Shown here: one piece after another, positions 52,474-64,000 of the stretch
Layout: each line of letters starts with the position of its first letter
Position numbering within the stretch: position 1 is the stretch's first letter
From: Thiobacillus sp.
GTDB taxonomy: Bacteria; Pseudomonadota; Gammaproteobacteria; Burkholderiales; Thiobacillaceae
Assembly: GCA_021166845.1 (NCBI GenBank)
Contig: JAJPEP010000067.1
Coordinates: 1-64,000, forward strand
Direction: 5' to 3'
DNA length: 64,000 bases
The notes under the pieces: model-generated
Database searches by the model: none
What the model was told of the DNA's origin: nothing
The model's input: the letters and a program-made list of their open reading frames with translations, nothing else
Position numbers and translations under genes: made by a program

Positions 52474-53451
52474 CTACAGCCCCTCCGAGCCCATGCTGCG
52501 GCTGATCAGCCAGCGCGAAATCGCCAGCACGACGAAGGTGATGACGAACAGCACCAGGCCCAGTTCAAACAGGGAAGCGATATGCAGACCGGGATCGGCC
52601 TCGCCGAACTCGTTCGCCAGGGTGGACGCGATCGAGGTGCCCGGCGCAAACAGGCTGCCGTTAATGCGGTTGGCGTTGCCGATCACGAAAGTGACTGCCA
52701 TGGTCTCGCCCAGCGCCCGCCCCAGTCCCAGCATGATGCCGCCGATGACGCCGACGCGGGTGTAAGGCAGCACGACACTGCGCGCCACTTCCCAGGTGGT
52801 GCAGCCCAGGCCATAGGCGGACTCCTTCAGCACGTGCGGCACGGTTTCGAACACGTCGCGCATGACCGAAGCGATGAAGGGAATCACCATCAGCGACAGC
52901 ACAATGCTCGCCGTCAGGATGCCGACGCCGATGGGCGGGCCGGAAAACCAGCCGCCGATCACCGGCACATCGCCCAGCAGCGCCTGCAGGAGGGGCTGGA
53001 TATGGTCGGCAAACAGCGGCGCAAACACGAACAGGCCCCAGATGCCGTACACAATCGAGGGGATGCCTGCCAGCAATTCGATCGCGGTCCCCAGGGGGCG
53101 ACGCAACCACACCGGGCAGGTTTCGGTCAGGAACAGAGCGATGCCGAAACTGATCGGCACCGCAATCAACAAAGCCAGAACGGACGTCACGACCGTACCG
53201 TAAATGGCGGCCAGCGCGCCGTACTCGTCATCCGGCACGCTCCAGATATTGGTCCACAGGAAGGACGGACCGAATGCCTTGATGCTGGGCCAGGCTTCGT
53301 AGGTAAGCGACACCAGAATCCCCACCAATGCCGCCAGGACGACAAAGGCAAATAGCTGGGTGGAGTGATGAAAAAATTTGTCCTGCAAGCGGAACATCCT
53401 GACCTGCCTTGCATGCAGATCGATTCCGGCGGTTACACTGGGCTTACTCAC
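52474..53451 (-). CDS. pstC: phosphate ABC transporter permease PstC
   Basis: [57 protein letters not shown]. Confidence 0.95.
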   Translation of the reverse strand: MSKPSVTAGIDLHARQVRMFRLQDKFFHHSTQLFAFVVLAALVGILVSLTYEAWPSIKAFGPSFLWTNIWSVPDDEYGALAAIYGTVVTSVLALLIAVPISFGIALFLTETCPVWLRRPLGTAIELLAGIPSIVYGIWGLFVFAPLFADHIQPLLQALLGDVPVIGGWFSGPPIGVGILTASIVLSLMVIPFIASVMRDVFETVPHVLKESAYGLGCTTWEVARSVVLPYTRVGVIGGIMLGLGRALGETMAVTFVIGNANRINGSLFAPGTSIASTLANEFGEADPGLHIASLFELGLVLFVITFVVLAISRWLISRSMGSEGL

Positions 53452-53575
53452 GGCGGGGTGCCTATCGGTTTAATTGTTATCTGCGGGAGCACCCGCCGGA
53501 ACAGGCAGGCGCTTTCGCAGAAAGCCGAAGGCGGCGGCCGCCCCCGGCATTCGATCAAGTCGGCTCGACAAAGCC

Positions 53576-54595
53576 TTATTTGATATTTTTCATCTCGGTT
53601 TCGACCATCTTCACGACGTTGGGCGGCAACGCCACAAAGCCGAGGTCGGCAGCCATGCCCTGCCCCCTGTTCAAGGACCAGGTAAAGAAGTCCACGATCC
53701 CTTTCTGTTTGGCAGCATCGGCGCCTTTTTCATACGCCAGGATGTAGGTGGCGCTGGTGATGGGCCAGGCGTTCTTGTGCGACTGGTCCAGCAGGTCGGG
53801 CGCCATGCCCTTGACCTTGAAATTGGCGCCGGCAGCCGCGTCGGCAACCGCCTGCTGGCTCGGCACAATATAGTTGCCGGCGCGATTCTTCAGCGCAACG
53901 TAATTCATTTTGTTCTTCATCGCATCGGCGATATCCACATAACCGATCGTGCCCTTGATCTTCCGCACGTTGGCGGCGACCCCCGCGTTCCCCTTGCCGC
54001 CCACTGCGTTGGACGGCCAGTTGACCGTGTTGCCTGCGCCGACCTCGCGCAGGAAAGCCGCCGACTGCTTGGCCAGATAGTGGGTGAACGCGTAGGTGGT
54101 GCCCGAACCGTCCGAACGATGCGTCACGGTAATGGCCATATTCGGCAGGGTGACGCCGGGGTTCAGCCTGGCGATGGCGGGGGCGTTCCATCGGGTGGTG
54201 GCGCCGCGGAAGATGTCGGCGGCGGTGACGCCGTCCAGCTTCAACTTTCCCGAGGCAATGCCGGGAACGTTCATGACGATGGTCACGCCACCCATTACGG
54301 ATGGAAACTGCACCAGCTTCGCCGCATCCAGGTCTGATTGCTTGAGCGGTGCGTCGGTGCCGCCAAAATTGACGGTCCGGGCCTTGATCTGCTTGACGCC
54401 GCCCGACGAGCCGATGGCCTGGTAGTTGACCTTGTTACCGGTTGCAGCCTGATAGGCTTCGGCCCATTTGGCGTAAACGGCGTAAGGGAAGGTTGCGCCC
54501 GCGCCCGTGATGTCGGCGGCCAGCGCGCTGACAGAGACGGCCAGGCCAAGGATCGTGGCTATGGCACCTTGAGCCAGTTTGTTGAGTGTGTGCAT
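53576..54595 (-). CDS. pstS: phosphate ABC transporter substrate-binding protein PstS
   Basis: ITGAGATFPYAVYAKWAEAYQAATGNKVNYQAIGSSGGVKQI; NFGGTDAPL. Confidence 0.97.
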   Translation of the reverse strand: MHTLNKLAQGAIATILGLAVSVSALAADITGAGATFPYAVYAKWAEAYQAATGNKVNYQAIGSSGGVKQIKARTVNFGGTDAPLKQSDLDAAKLVQFPSVMGGVTIVMNVPGIASGKLKLDGVTAADIFRGATTRWNAPAIARLNPGVTLPNMAITVTHRSDGSGTTYAFTHYLAKQSAAFLREVGAGNTVNWPSNAVGGKGNAGVAANVRKIKGTIGYVDIADAMKNKMNYVALKNRAGNYIVPSQQAVADAAAGANFKVKGMAPDLLDQSHKNAWPITSATYILAYEKGADAAKQKGIVDFFTWSLNRGQGMAADLGFVALPPNVVKMVETEMKNIK

Positions 54596-54657
54596 GCAAA
54601 TCTCCGGTAGTAGTTGACGTTGCCGCATGGGCGACGTCGCCATACTAACGGGCGAAT

Positions 54658-54675
54658 ATTACATTTATATTTCAG
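54658..54675 (-). promoter_or_regulatory. putative Pho box upstream of pstS: CTGAAAT-ATAA-ATGTAAT (minus strand)
   Basis: Two 7-mers each 5/7 to CTGTCAT separated by a 4-nt A/T spacer, upstream of pstS. Confidence 0.5.
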
Positions 54676-54684
54676 GACGGGAAA

Positions 54685-56049
54685 TCACCCGGCCGCGGCC
54701 GCAGTCCTTACAACGGCGGCTATTGTTTCAGCCGTGTGTCGGACCTGATCCGCATCGCGTCCCTCCACCATCACGCGGATCAGCGGCTCGGTGCCGGACG
54801 CGCGAAGGACGACTCGCCCGTTGCCGTTCAAGGCCGCCTCGACTTCGGCGACCGAAGCGCTGACCGCCGGCACTGCCCCCAGCCTGAAGCCTTTTGCCAC
54901 CCGGACATTGATCATGACCTGGGGATAAATGGCCAGATCGGCGGTCATCGTTTCCAGGGCCTCTCCGGACTCACGCAAGGCGCGCAGCACCTGCAGGGCT
55001 GACACGATCCCGTCACCGGTCGTGTGCTTGTCGAGGCACAGGATATGCCCGGAGGACTCGCCCCCGAGCATCCAGCCGTTGGCATGGAGCCGCTCGAGAA
55101 CATAACGGTCGCCCACCCTGGCGCGCTCGAACGGGATATTGATCCGTCCCAATGCGTGCTCCATGCCGAGATTGGTCATCAGGGTGCCGACCACGCCGCC
55201 CTTCATGTAGCCGCTCTGGATGCGATGGCGTGCAATGACGTAGATCAGCTGGTCGCCGTCGTAAATCCGCCCCGCCGCGTCGGCCATCATCAGGCGGTCG
55301 CCGTCGCCGTCGAGTGCGATGCCCAGATCCGCATGATGGGCGCGCACAGCGTCCGACAACGCTTTGGTATATGTCGCGCCGCATTCATCGTTGATATTGA
55401 AGCCATTCGGCTCGTTGCCGATGGCAATCACCTCGGCCCCCAGCTCGTGCAGGACGTGCGGGGCGATGTGGTAGGTCGCGCCGTGCGCGCAGTCGACCAC
55501 GATCCGCATGCCGCGCAGGTCGAGGTGATTGGGGAAAGTGCTCTTGCAAAACTCGATGTAGCGCGCCGCGGCATCCTCGATGCGGCGGGCACGCCCCAGC
55601 TGGCGCGCCTCGACCGTCACGATCGGATGATCCAGCCGTGCCTCGATGGCTTCCTCCACGCTGTCGGGCAATTTTTGTCCGTCGGCCGAGAAAAACTTGA
55701 TGCCGTTGTCCTCGAATGGATTGTGCGAAGCCGAGATCACCACCCCGGCCTGCAGGCGCAGGGCGCGCGTCAGATACGCCACTGCCGGCGTCGGCATCGG
55801 ACCGGTCATCAGAACATTCACCCCGGCGGCAGTGAAGCCCGCTTCCAGCGCGGCCTCCAGCATGTAGCCGGAGATGCGGGTATCCTTGCCGATCAACACG
55901 GTCGGATGCTGGTTCGGGGGCAGGCTGCCGCGATCGGCCACCAGCACCTGGCCGGCGGCGTAGCCCAGATGCATGACAAATTCAGGGGTAATGGGGGACT
56001 CGCCCACCCTGCCGCGCACGCCGTCGGTACCGAAATACTTACGTCCCAT
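54685..56049 (-). CDS. glmM: phosphoglucosamine mutase
   Basis: [52 protein letters not shown]. Confidence 0.97.
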   Translation of the reverse strand: MGRKYFGTDGVRGRVGESPITPEFVMHLGYAAGQVLVADRGSLPPNQHPTVLIGKDTRISGYMLEAALEAGFTAAGVNVLMTGPMPTPAVAYLTRALRLQAGVVISASHNPFEDNGIKFFSADGQKLPDSVEEAIEARLDHPIVTVEARQLGRARRIEDAAARYIEFCKSTFPNHLDLRGMRIVVDCAHGATYHIAPHVLHELGAEVIAIGNEPNGFNINDECGATYTKALSDAVRAHHADLGIALDGDGDRLMMADAAGRIYDGDQLIYVIARHRIQSGYMKGGVVGTLMTNLGMEHALGRINIPFERARVGDRYVLERLHANGWMLGGESSGHILCLDKHTTGDGIVSALQVLRALRESGEALETMTADLAIYPQVMINVRVAKGFRLGAVPAVSASVAEVEAALNGNGRVVLRASGTEPLIRVMVEGRDADQVRHTAETIAAVVRTAAAAG

Positions 56050-56878
56050 CCTGTTGCTCCTCCACTGCATTCCAGATGACCAGCGCGTCGCGCATGGCCG
56101 CTACATTGTGTACCCGGACCAGCCGCGCGCCGCGCGCCACGGCAGCCAGATGCGCCGCCACCCCGGCGAATTCGCGCGCCCCGACATCGCGTCCGGTCAG
56201 CGTGCCCAGCATGGACTTGCGCGACAGGCCGGCAAGCACCGGCACGCCCAGTTCAGCCAGGCGATTCAAATGCCTGAGCAAAGCCAGATTGTGTTCCAGC
56301 GTCTTGCCGAAGCCGAAGCCCGGGTCGATCACCAGCCGCTCGCGGCCGATTCCTGCCGCCTCGCAGGCAGCAACGCGCTCCTGCAGGAAGCCTTTCACCT
56401 CTTCCACCACATCGGTATAGCAGGGCGCCTGCTGCATCCGCTGCGGCTCGCCCTGCATATGCATCAGGCACACCGCCGCAGCGGACGCCGTCACAGCCTC
56501 CAGCGCACCGGGTGCGCGCAGGGCCATCACATCGTTCACCATGGCCGCGCCGGCGCCGAGCGCCGCCCGCATCACCTCGGGCTTCATCGTGTCGATCGAC
56601 ACCGCGCAGCCGCGGCCGGCAAGCGCCTCGATTACCGGCAGCACGCGGCGGATTTCCTCGTCGACGGCCACGGCCGCCGCGCCGGGGCGTGTGGATTCTC
56701 CTCCGACGTCGAGGATGTCGGCGCCCTCTTCCAGCAACTTCAGCGCATGCCGGATCGCCGCACGGGAATCGTCCAGACGGCCCCCATCCGAAAACGAATC
56801 GGGCGTGACGTTGACGATGCCCATGACGAGGGGCCTTGCCAGGGAGAAGCGGTGCGAACCGACGTGGAGACAGGACAT
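56039..56878 (-). CDS. folP: dihydropteroate synthase
   Basis: [54 protein letters not shown]. Start ATG 56878 or alternative 56905. Confidence 0.96.
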   Translation of the reverse strand: MSCLHVGSHRFSLARPLVMGIVNVTPDSFSDGGRLDDSRAAIRHALKLLEEGADILDVGGESTRPGAAAVAVDEEIRRVLPVIEALAGRGCAVSIDTMKPEVMRAALGAGAAMVNDVMALRAPGALEAVTASAAAVCLMHMQGEPQRMQQAPCYTDVVEEVKGFLQERVAACEAAGIGRERLVIDPGFGFGKTLEHNLALLRHLNRLAELGVPVLAGLSRKSMLGTLTGRDVGAREFAGVAAHLAAVARGARLVRVHNVAAMRDALVIWNAVEEQQDGT

Positions 56879-56902
56879 AAAAAAGAGGAGCCTAAGCCCC
56901 TC
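56879..56902 (-). terminator. Rho-independent terminator downstream of ftsH (GAGGGGC-TTAG-GCTCCTC-TTTTTT)
   Basis: 7-bp stem (one G-U), 4-nt loop, six T immediately followed by the folP ATG. Confidence 0.75.
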
Positions 56903-56931
56903 CATTGTAGTGCGTTAACCCGAATCCCCGT

Positions 56932-58821
56932 TCAGGCTTCCTGCACGGGCTGCGTGGTCGGTGCCGGCGCGCTCGGCTTGTCGCCGCCCGCAGGCGGCGG
57001 GGTGGTGGCGAGGGGCTTGGGCGGACGCACCGGACGCCCTGCCATGATGTCGCCGATCTGATCGGCATCAATGGTTTCGTATTCCAGCAGGGCCGCTGTC
57101 ATCGCCTCGACCTTGTCGCGGTTGTCGGTGAGGATTTTCTTCGCCACGGCGTATTGCTCGTCCAGGATGCGGCGAATTTCGGCGTCGATCTTCTGCATGG
57201 TGGCTTCGCTCATGTTCTTGTGCGTGGTCACCGAACGCCCCAGGAACACCTCGCCCTCGTTTTCGCCGTAGACCCTGGGGCCCAGGGCTTCGGACATGCC
57301 GTAGCGCGTCACCATGTCGCGCGCGATGCTGGTGGCGCGCTCGAAATCGTTCGATGCGCCCGTCGAGATACTGCCGACAAAAATCTCCTCGGCCACCCGG
57401 CCGCCGAACAGCATGCTGATCTGTTCCAGCATTTGATCCTTGTACAGGCTGAAACGGTCCATTTCCGGCAGCGACATGGTCACGCCCAAGGCGCGGCCGC
57501 GCGGAATGACGGTCACCTTGTGCACCGGGTCGCAGCCCGGCAGGGACATGCCGACCACCGCATGGCCCGACTCGTGGTAAGCGGTTTTCTTCTTGTCCTC
57601 GGGCGTGATCACCATGGACTTGCGCTCGGCGCCCATCAGGATCTTGTCCTTGGCCTTCTCGAAATCGTCCATGTCGACCAGGCGCTTGTTGCCGCGGGCG
57701 GCGAACAGGGCGGCTTCGTTGATCAGGTTCGCAAGATCGGCGCCGGACATGCCGGGCGTGCCGCGCGCCAGAATATCGGCGCGCACGTCGGGGGCGACCG
57801 GAACCTTGCGCATGTGCACCAGCAGGATCTGCTCGCGGCCGCGGATATCGGGCAGGCCCACCACCACCTGGCGGTCGAAACGGCCCGGACGCAGCAACGC
57901 CGGGTCGAGCACGTCGGGACGGTTGGTCGCGGCGATGACGATGACGCCGGCAGTCGCCTCGAAGCCGTCCATTTCCACCAGCAGCTGGTTCAGGGTCTGC
58001 TCGCGCTCGTCGTTGCCGCCGCCCAGGCCCGCGCCACGCTGGCGGCCGACGGCGTCAAGCTCGTCGATGAAGATGATGCAGGGCGAACTCTTCTTCGCCT
58101 GCTCGAACATGTCGCGCACACGTGCGGCGCCGACGCCGACGAACATTTCGACGAAATCCGAGCCCGAAATGCTGAAGAACGGAACCTTGGCTTCGCCCGC
58201 GATCGAGCGCGCCAGCAGGGTTTTACCCGTGCCCGGCGGGCCCACCATCAGCACGCCGCGCGGGATATGGCCGCCCAGTTTCTGGAATCGGGTCGGGTCT
58301 TTCAGGAAATCCACCAGTTCGGCCACGTCTTCCTTGGCCTCGTCGCAACCCGCCACGTCGGCAAAGGTCACCGGGTTGGTATTCTCGTCAAGCAAGCGAG
58401 CCCGGCTCTTGCCGAACGAGAACGCGCCCCCCTTCCCGCCCCCCTGCATCTGGCGCCTGAAGAAGATCCAGACGCCGAGCAGCAGCAGCATGGGGAACCA
58501 CGAAATCAGCATGCTCACCAGGAACGACGGCTGCTCTTCCGGCTTGGCCTCGACCGACACGTTGTTCTTCAACAGGTCGGACACCATCCACGGATCGCTC
58601 GGCGCGTAGCTGGTGAAGCGCTGGCCGTCGCTGCGCTCGCCCTTCAGCACGTTGCCCTCGATCACCACCTTGGTGATCTGCTGCTGGCGCACCTCCTCGA
58701 TGAACTGCGAGTACGGCATCTGCGTCTGCGTGGTGCGCTGCGCGCCGAACTGGTTGAAGACCGTCATCAGGACGACGGCGATGATCAGCCAGACAGCGAT
58801 GTTTTTGGACAAATTATTCAC
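56932..58821 (-). CDS. ftsH: ATP-dependent zinc metalloprotease FtsH
   Basis: [45 protein letters not shown]; probable GTG start at 58821 after aaggag. Confidence 0.97.
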   Translation of the reverse strand: MNNLSKNIAVWLIIAVVLMTVFNQFGAQRTTQTQMPYSQFIEEVRQQQITKVVIEGNVLKGERSDGQRFTSYAPSDPWMVSDLLKNNVSVEAKPEEQPSFLVSMLISWFPMLLLLGVWIFFRRQMQGGGKGGAFSFGKSRARLLDENTNPVTFADVAGCDEAKEDVAELVDFLKDPTRFQKLGGHIPRGVLMVGPPGTGKTLLARSIAGEAKVPFFSISGSDFVEMFVGVGAARVRDMFEQAKKSSPCIIFIDELDAVGRQRGAGLGGGNDEREQTLNQLLVEMDGFEATAGVIVIAATNRPDVLDPALLRPGRFDRQVVVGLPDIRGREQILLVHMRKVPVAPDVRADILARGTPGMSGADLANLINEAALFAARGNKRLVDMDDFEKAKDKILMGAERKSMVITPEDKKKTAYHESGHAVVGMSLPGCDPVHKVTVIPRGRALGVTMSLPEMDRFSLYKDQMLEQISMLFGGRVAEEIFVGSISTGASNDFERATSIARDMVTRYGMSEALGPRVYGENEGEVFLGRSVTTHKNMSEATMQKIDAEIRRILDEQYAVAKKILTDNRDKVEAMTAALLEYETIDADQIGDIMAGRPVRPPKPLATTPPPAGGDKPSAPAPTTQPVQEA

Positions 58822-58895
58822 ACTTACTCCTTGGTGCAGCACATTTAACTCAAGCGCAGCACGTTTAAACCCAGCACAGCACGCCTGGATTCATT

Positions 58896-59579
58896 CTAGT
58901 CCGACTCTTGCCGGCTTGTCACGGCAGTTTCATCTGCCGCAACCCTTGCCGCAACGGGTCGGCGCCCCAGCAGATAAACCTCTGCACTGCGATCGCGCGA
59001 GGCCTCGGGCTTGCGGATCAGCACCTGTTCGAATGCCTGCCGCATCCGCGCCCGAAAATCCTCGAAGCCGACGCCTTGAAACACTTTGACGAGAAAAACG
59101 CCGTCAGGTTTCAACCAGTTCACGGAAAAATCGAGCGCCAACTCGCACAACTCATACTGTCGTGCCTGATCGGACAGCATCACCCCACTAATATTGGGCG
59201 CCATATCGCTTAAAACAAGGTCAACCCGCCCGGACCGCAACTTTTCTTCCAGCCAGGCCAGGGCCGCCGGCTCGGTGAAGTCGCCTTCCAGGCTGTCGAC
59301 GCCGGGGATGGGCGCCATCGGCAGCAGGTCGATCGCCAGCACCCTGCCCTGCTGTTTCATCTTCTGCACCGCCACCTGGCACCAGCTGCCGGGCGCCGCC
59401 CCCAGATCCACCACCGTCATGCCGGGACGCAACAGATGGTCGCGCTTATCGATTTCCAGCAATTTATACGCGGCGCGCGAACGGTAGCCGTCCTGCTGCG
59501 CCTTTTTGACGTAGGGATCGGTCACATGCTCGTGCATCCAGGCACTGCCCGATTTGGTTCGCTTCGGTTTCTGCGCCAT
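58896..59579 (-). CDS. rlmE: 23S rRNA 2'-O-ribose U2552 methyltransferase RlmE (FtsJ/RrmJ)
   Basis: VVDLGAAPGSWCQVAVQKM, LVLSDMAPNISGV; upstream of ftsH. Confidence 0.95.
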   Translation of the reverse strand: MAQKPKRTKSGSAWMHEHVTDPYVKKAQQDGYRSRAAYKLLEIDKRDHLLRPGMTVVDLGAAPGSWCQVAVQKMKQQGRVLAIDLLPMAPIPGVDSLEGDFTEPAALAWLEEKLRSGRVDLVLSDMAPNISGVMLSDQARQYELCELALDFSVNWLKPDGVFLVKVFQGVGFEDFRARMRQAFEQVLIRKPEASRDRSAEVYLLGRRPVAARVAADETAVTSRQESD

Positions 59580-59623
59580 GTCGTCTATCGGCTACAATCC
59601 GCGCTCGAATTTAAGGAACAAGC

Positions 59624-59920
59624 ATGAAACCACTCACGCCCGCACAACGGCAATTCCTGAAGGGGCTGGCACACACGCGCCAGCCGGTGGTCATGATCGG
59701 AAACCAGGGTTTGACGGCTGCCGTTTTGAAGGAGATCGACCAGGCGCTGAGCGCACACGAGCTGATCAAGATCAAGGCCGCCAGCAACGAACCCGATACG
59801 CGCCGCGCCTGGCTGGAGGAAATCTGCACCGCCACCGGCGCGGCGCCGGTGCAGCAAATCGGCAAGGTACTGGTGATTTATCGCGCCGCCGCCAAACCGG
59901 TCATCGCACTGCCGGGCTGA
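59624..59920 (+). CDS. yhbY: YhbY/CRS1-type ribosome assembly RNA-binding protein
   Basis: LTPAQRQFLKGLAHTRQPVVMIGNQGLTAAVLKEIDQALSAHELIKIK; divergent to rlmE. Confidence 0.93.
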   Translation: MKPLTPAQRQFLKGLAHTRQPVVMIGNQGLTAAVLKEIDQALSAHELIKIKAASNEPDTRRAWLEEICTATGAAPVQQIGKVLVIYRAAAKPVIALPG

Positions 59921-59937
59921 TTGCCGCCTGGCGGGGC

Positions 59938-60396
59938 TTATCGCGCCAGCCCCGAACGCCACACCAGCAGCAAGCCCAGCGCGCTCTGGAGCAGGTAGAG
60001 AATGCTGGATATGCCGTGCCAGCGCGCAAAGCGGTCGGCAAACACGCTTTGCATCACGGCATGCGGCATGGCCTGGTCCTTCAGGCCCTGCATGATGGGC
60101 TGGATGCCGAACAGGCCGATCAGGACCAGCGCCAGCATCACCGCCACCGTCCAGAAAAACAGCGTTTTCAGCGCACCGCCGCCGTCGCGCGCGATGCGAT
60201 AAACCAGCAGATAGGCCGCGGCAGCGATGCCGATCCACGCCATCACCTCGAACAGCTTGCCGGCCAGCATCCCGGCCAGTTGCTTGTCGCCCATACTGGC
60301 AAACAGCACCGGCGCGGCGACATATCCGATCGCCCATACACCGCCGATCCACAACACCAGCATCATCCCGGCGAGGCCGTCCCAGAAACGCCGCAT
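59938..60396 (-). CDS. DUF4149 domain-containing membrane protein
   Basis: VLWIGGVWAIGYVAAPVLFASMGDKQLAGMLAGKLFEVMAWIG; between greA and yhbY. Confidence 0.8.
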   Translation of the reverse strand: MRRFWDGLAGMMLVLWIGGVWAIGYVAAPVLFASMGDKQLAGMLAGKLFEVMAWIGIAAAAYLLVYRIARDGGGALKTLFFWTVAVMLALVLIGLFGIQPIMQGLKDQAMPHAVMQSVFADRFARWHGISSILYLLQSALGLLLVWRSGLAR

Positions 60397-60872
60397 TATT
60401 TGTATTGGACGTCCAGCACTTCGTAGTGGCGCACGCCGCCCGGTGCCTGCACCGCGGCGCTATCGCCGGCATATTTGCCGATCAGCGCGCGTGCGATCGG
60501 CGACGACACGGAAATCATGCCCTGCTTGATGTCGGCCTCGTCGTCGCCGACGATCTGATAGGTGACGGTATCGCCCGACCCGGCGTCTTCCAGTTCAACC
60601 GTTGCGCCAAAAACAATGCGGCCATCCGCGTCCAGCGTCTTGGGATCAATGATCTGGGCGTTGGAAAGCTTGCCCTCAAGGTCGGCGATGCGGCCTTCGA
60701 TGAAACCCTGTTTTTCCTTGGCGGCATCGTATTCGGCGTTTTCCGACAGGTCGCCCTGCGCGCGCGCCTCGGCAATCGCCTGGATCACGGCAGGACGCTC
60801 CACGCTTTTCAGATGCTGCAACTCGGCACGCATCTTTTCTGCGCCCACGACAGTGATGGGGAATTTGTTCAC
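60396..60872 (-). CDS. greA: transcription elongation factor GreA
   Basis: [60 protein letters not shown] start inferred. Confidence 0.95.
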   Translation of the reverse strand: MNKFPITVVGAEKMRAELQHLKSVERPAVIQAIAEARAQGDLSENAEYDAAKEKQGFIEGRIADLEGKLSNAQIIDPKTLDADGRIVFGATVELEDAGSGDTVTYQIVGDDEADIKQGMISVSSPIARALIGKYAGDSAAVQAPGGVRHYEVLDVQYK

Positions 60873-60888
60873 AAGCTTGCCTTTCTGG

Positions 60889-64000
<3,112 letters not shown>

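Overview
The window is a high-GC, betaproteobacterial-type chromosome segment (Nitrosomonadales/Rhodocyclales-like gene content; the taxonomic guess is inference). Four blocks are visible. (1) ~1-17160: the right part of an integrative/conjugative element. It has accessory regulatory genes, traG (VirD4-type), a CopG gene, trbBCDEJ-eexN/trbK-LFGI, a DUF2274 gene, an excisionase-like gene, a small XRE regulator and a tyrosine integrase that stops 32 nt before mutS. (2) ~17193-34040: mutS, a small AF1514/DUF5619-like gene, narXL, narK1, narK2, narGHJI, and a small membrane-anchored cytochrome c plus a stand-alone periplasmic PilJ/NarX-sensor-like protein. (3) ~34190-49315 (minus): a complete nuoA-N operon followed by DUF2818 and S4-domain genes. 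(4) ~49476-64000: tRNA-Leu(GAG), secG, tpiA, pstSCAB, glmM, folP, ftsH, rlmE, yhbY, DUF4149, greA and carB (truncated by the window end). The most interesting observations are: the conjugative element abutting the 5' end of mutS, which could act as a mutator switch; a 29-bp-arm inverted repeat inserted in the nuo operon with a third copy forming the NuoJ C-terminus; a shared C-terminal tail in TrbJ and the entry-exclusion lipoprotein; twin palindromes before the XRE gene; a candidate SD-sequestering hairpin before narK; and a duplicated P-box periplasmic protein after nar. No CRISPR array, rRNA or clear defence system was seen. All family calls come from reading motifs; no database search was run.
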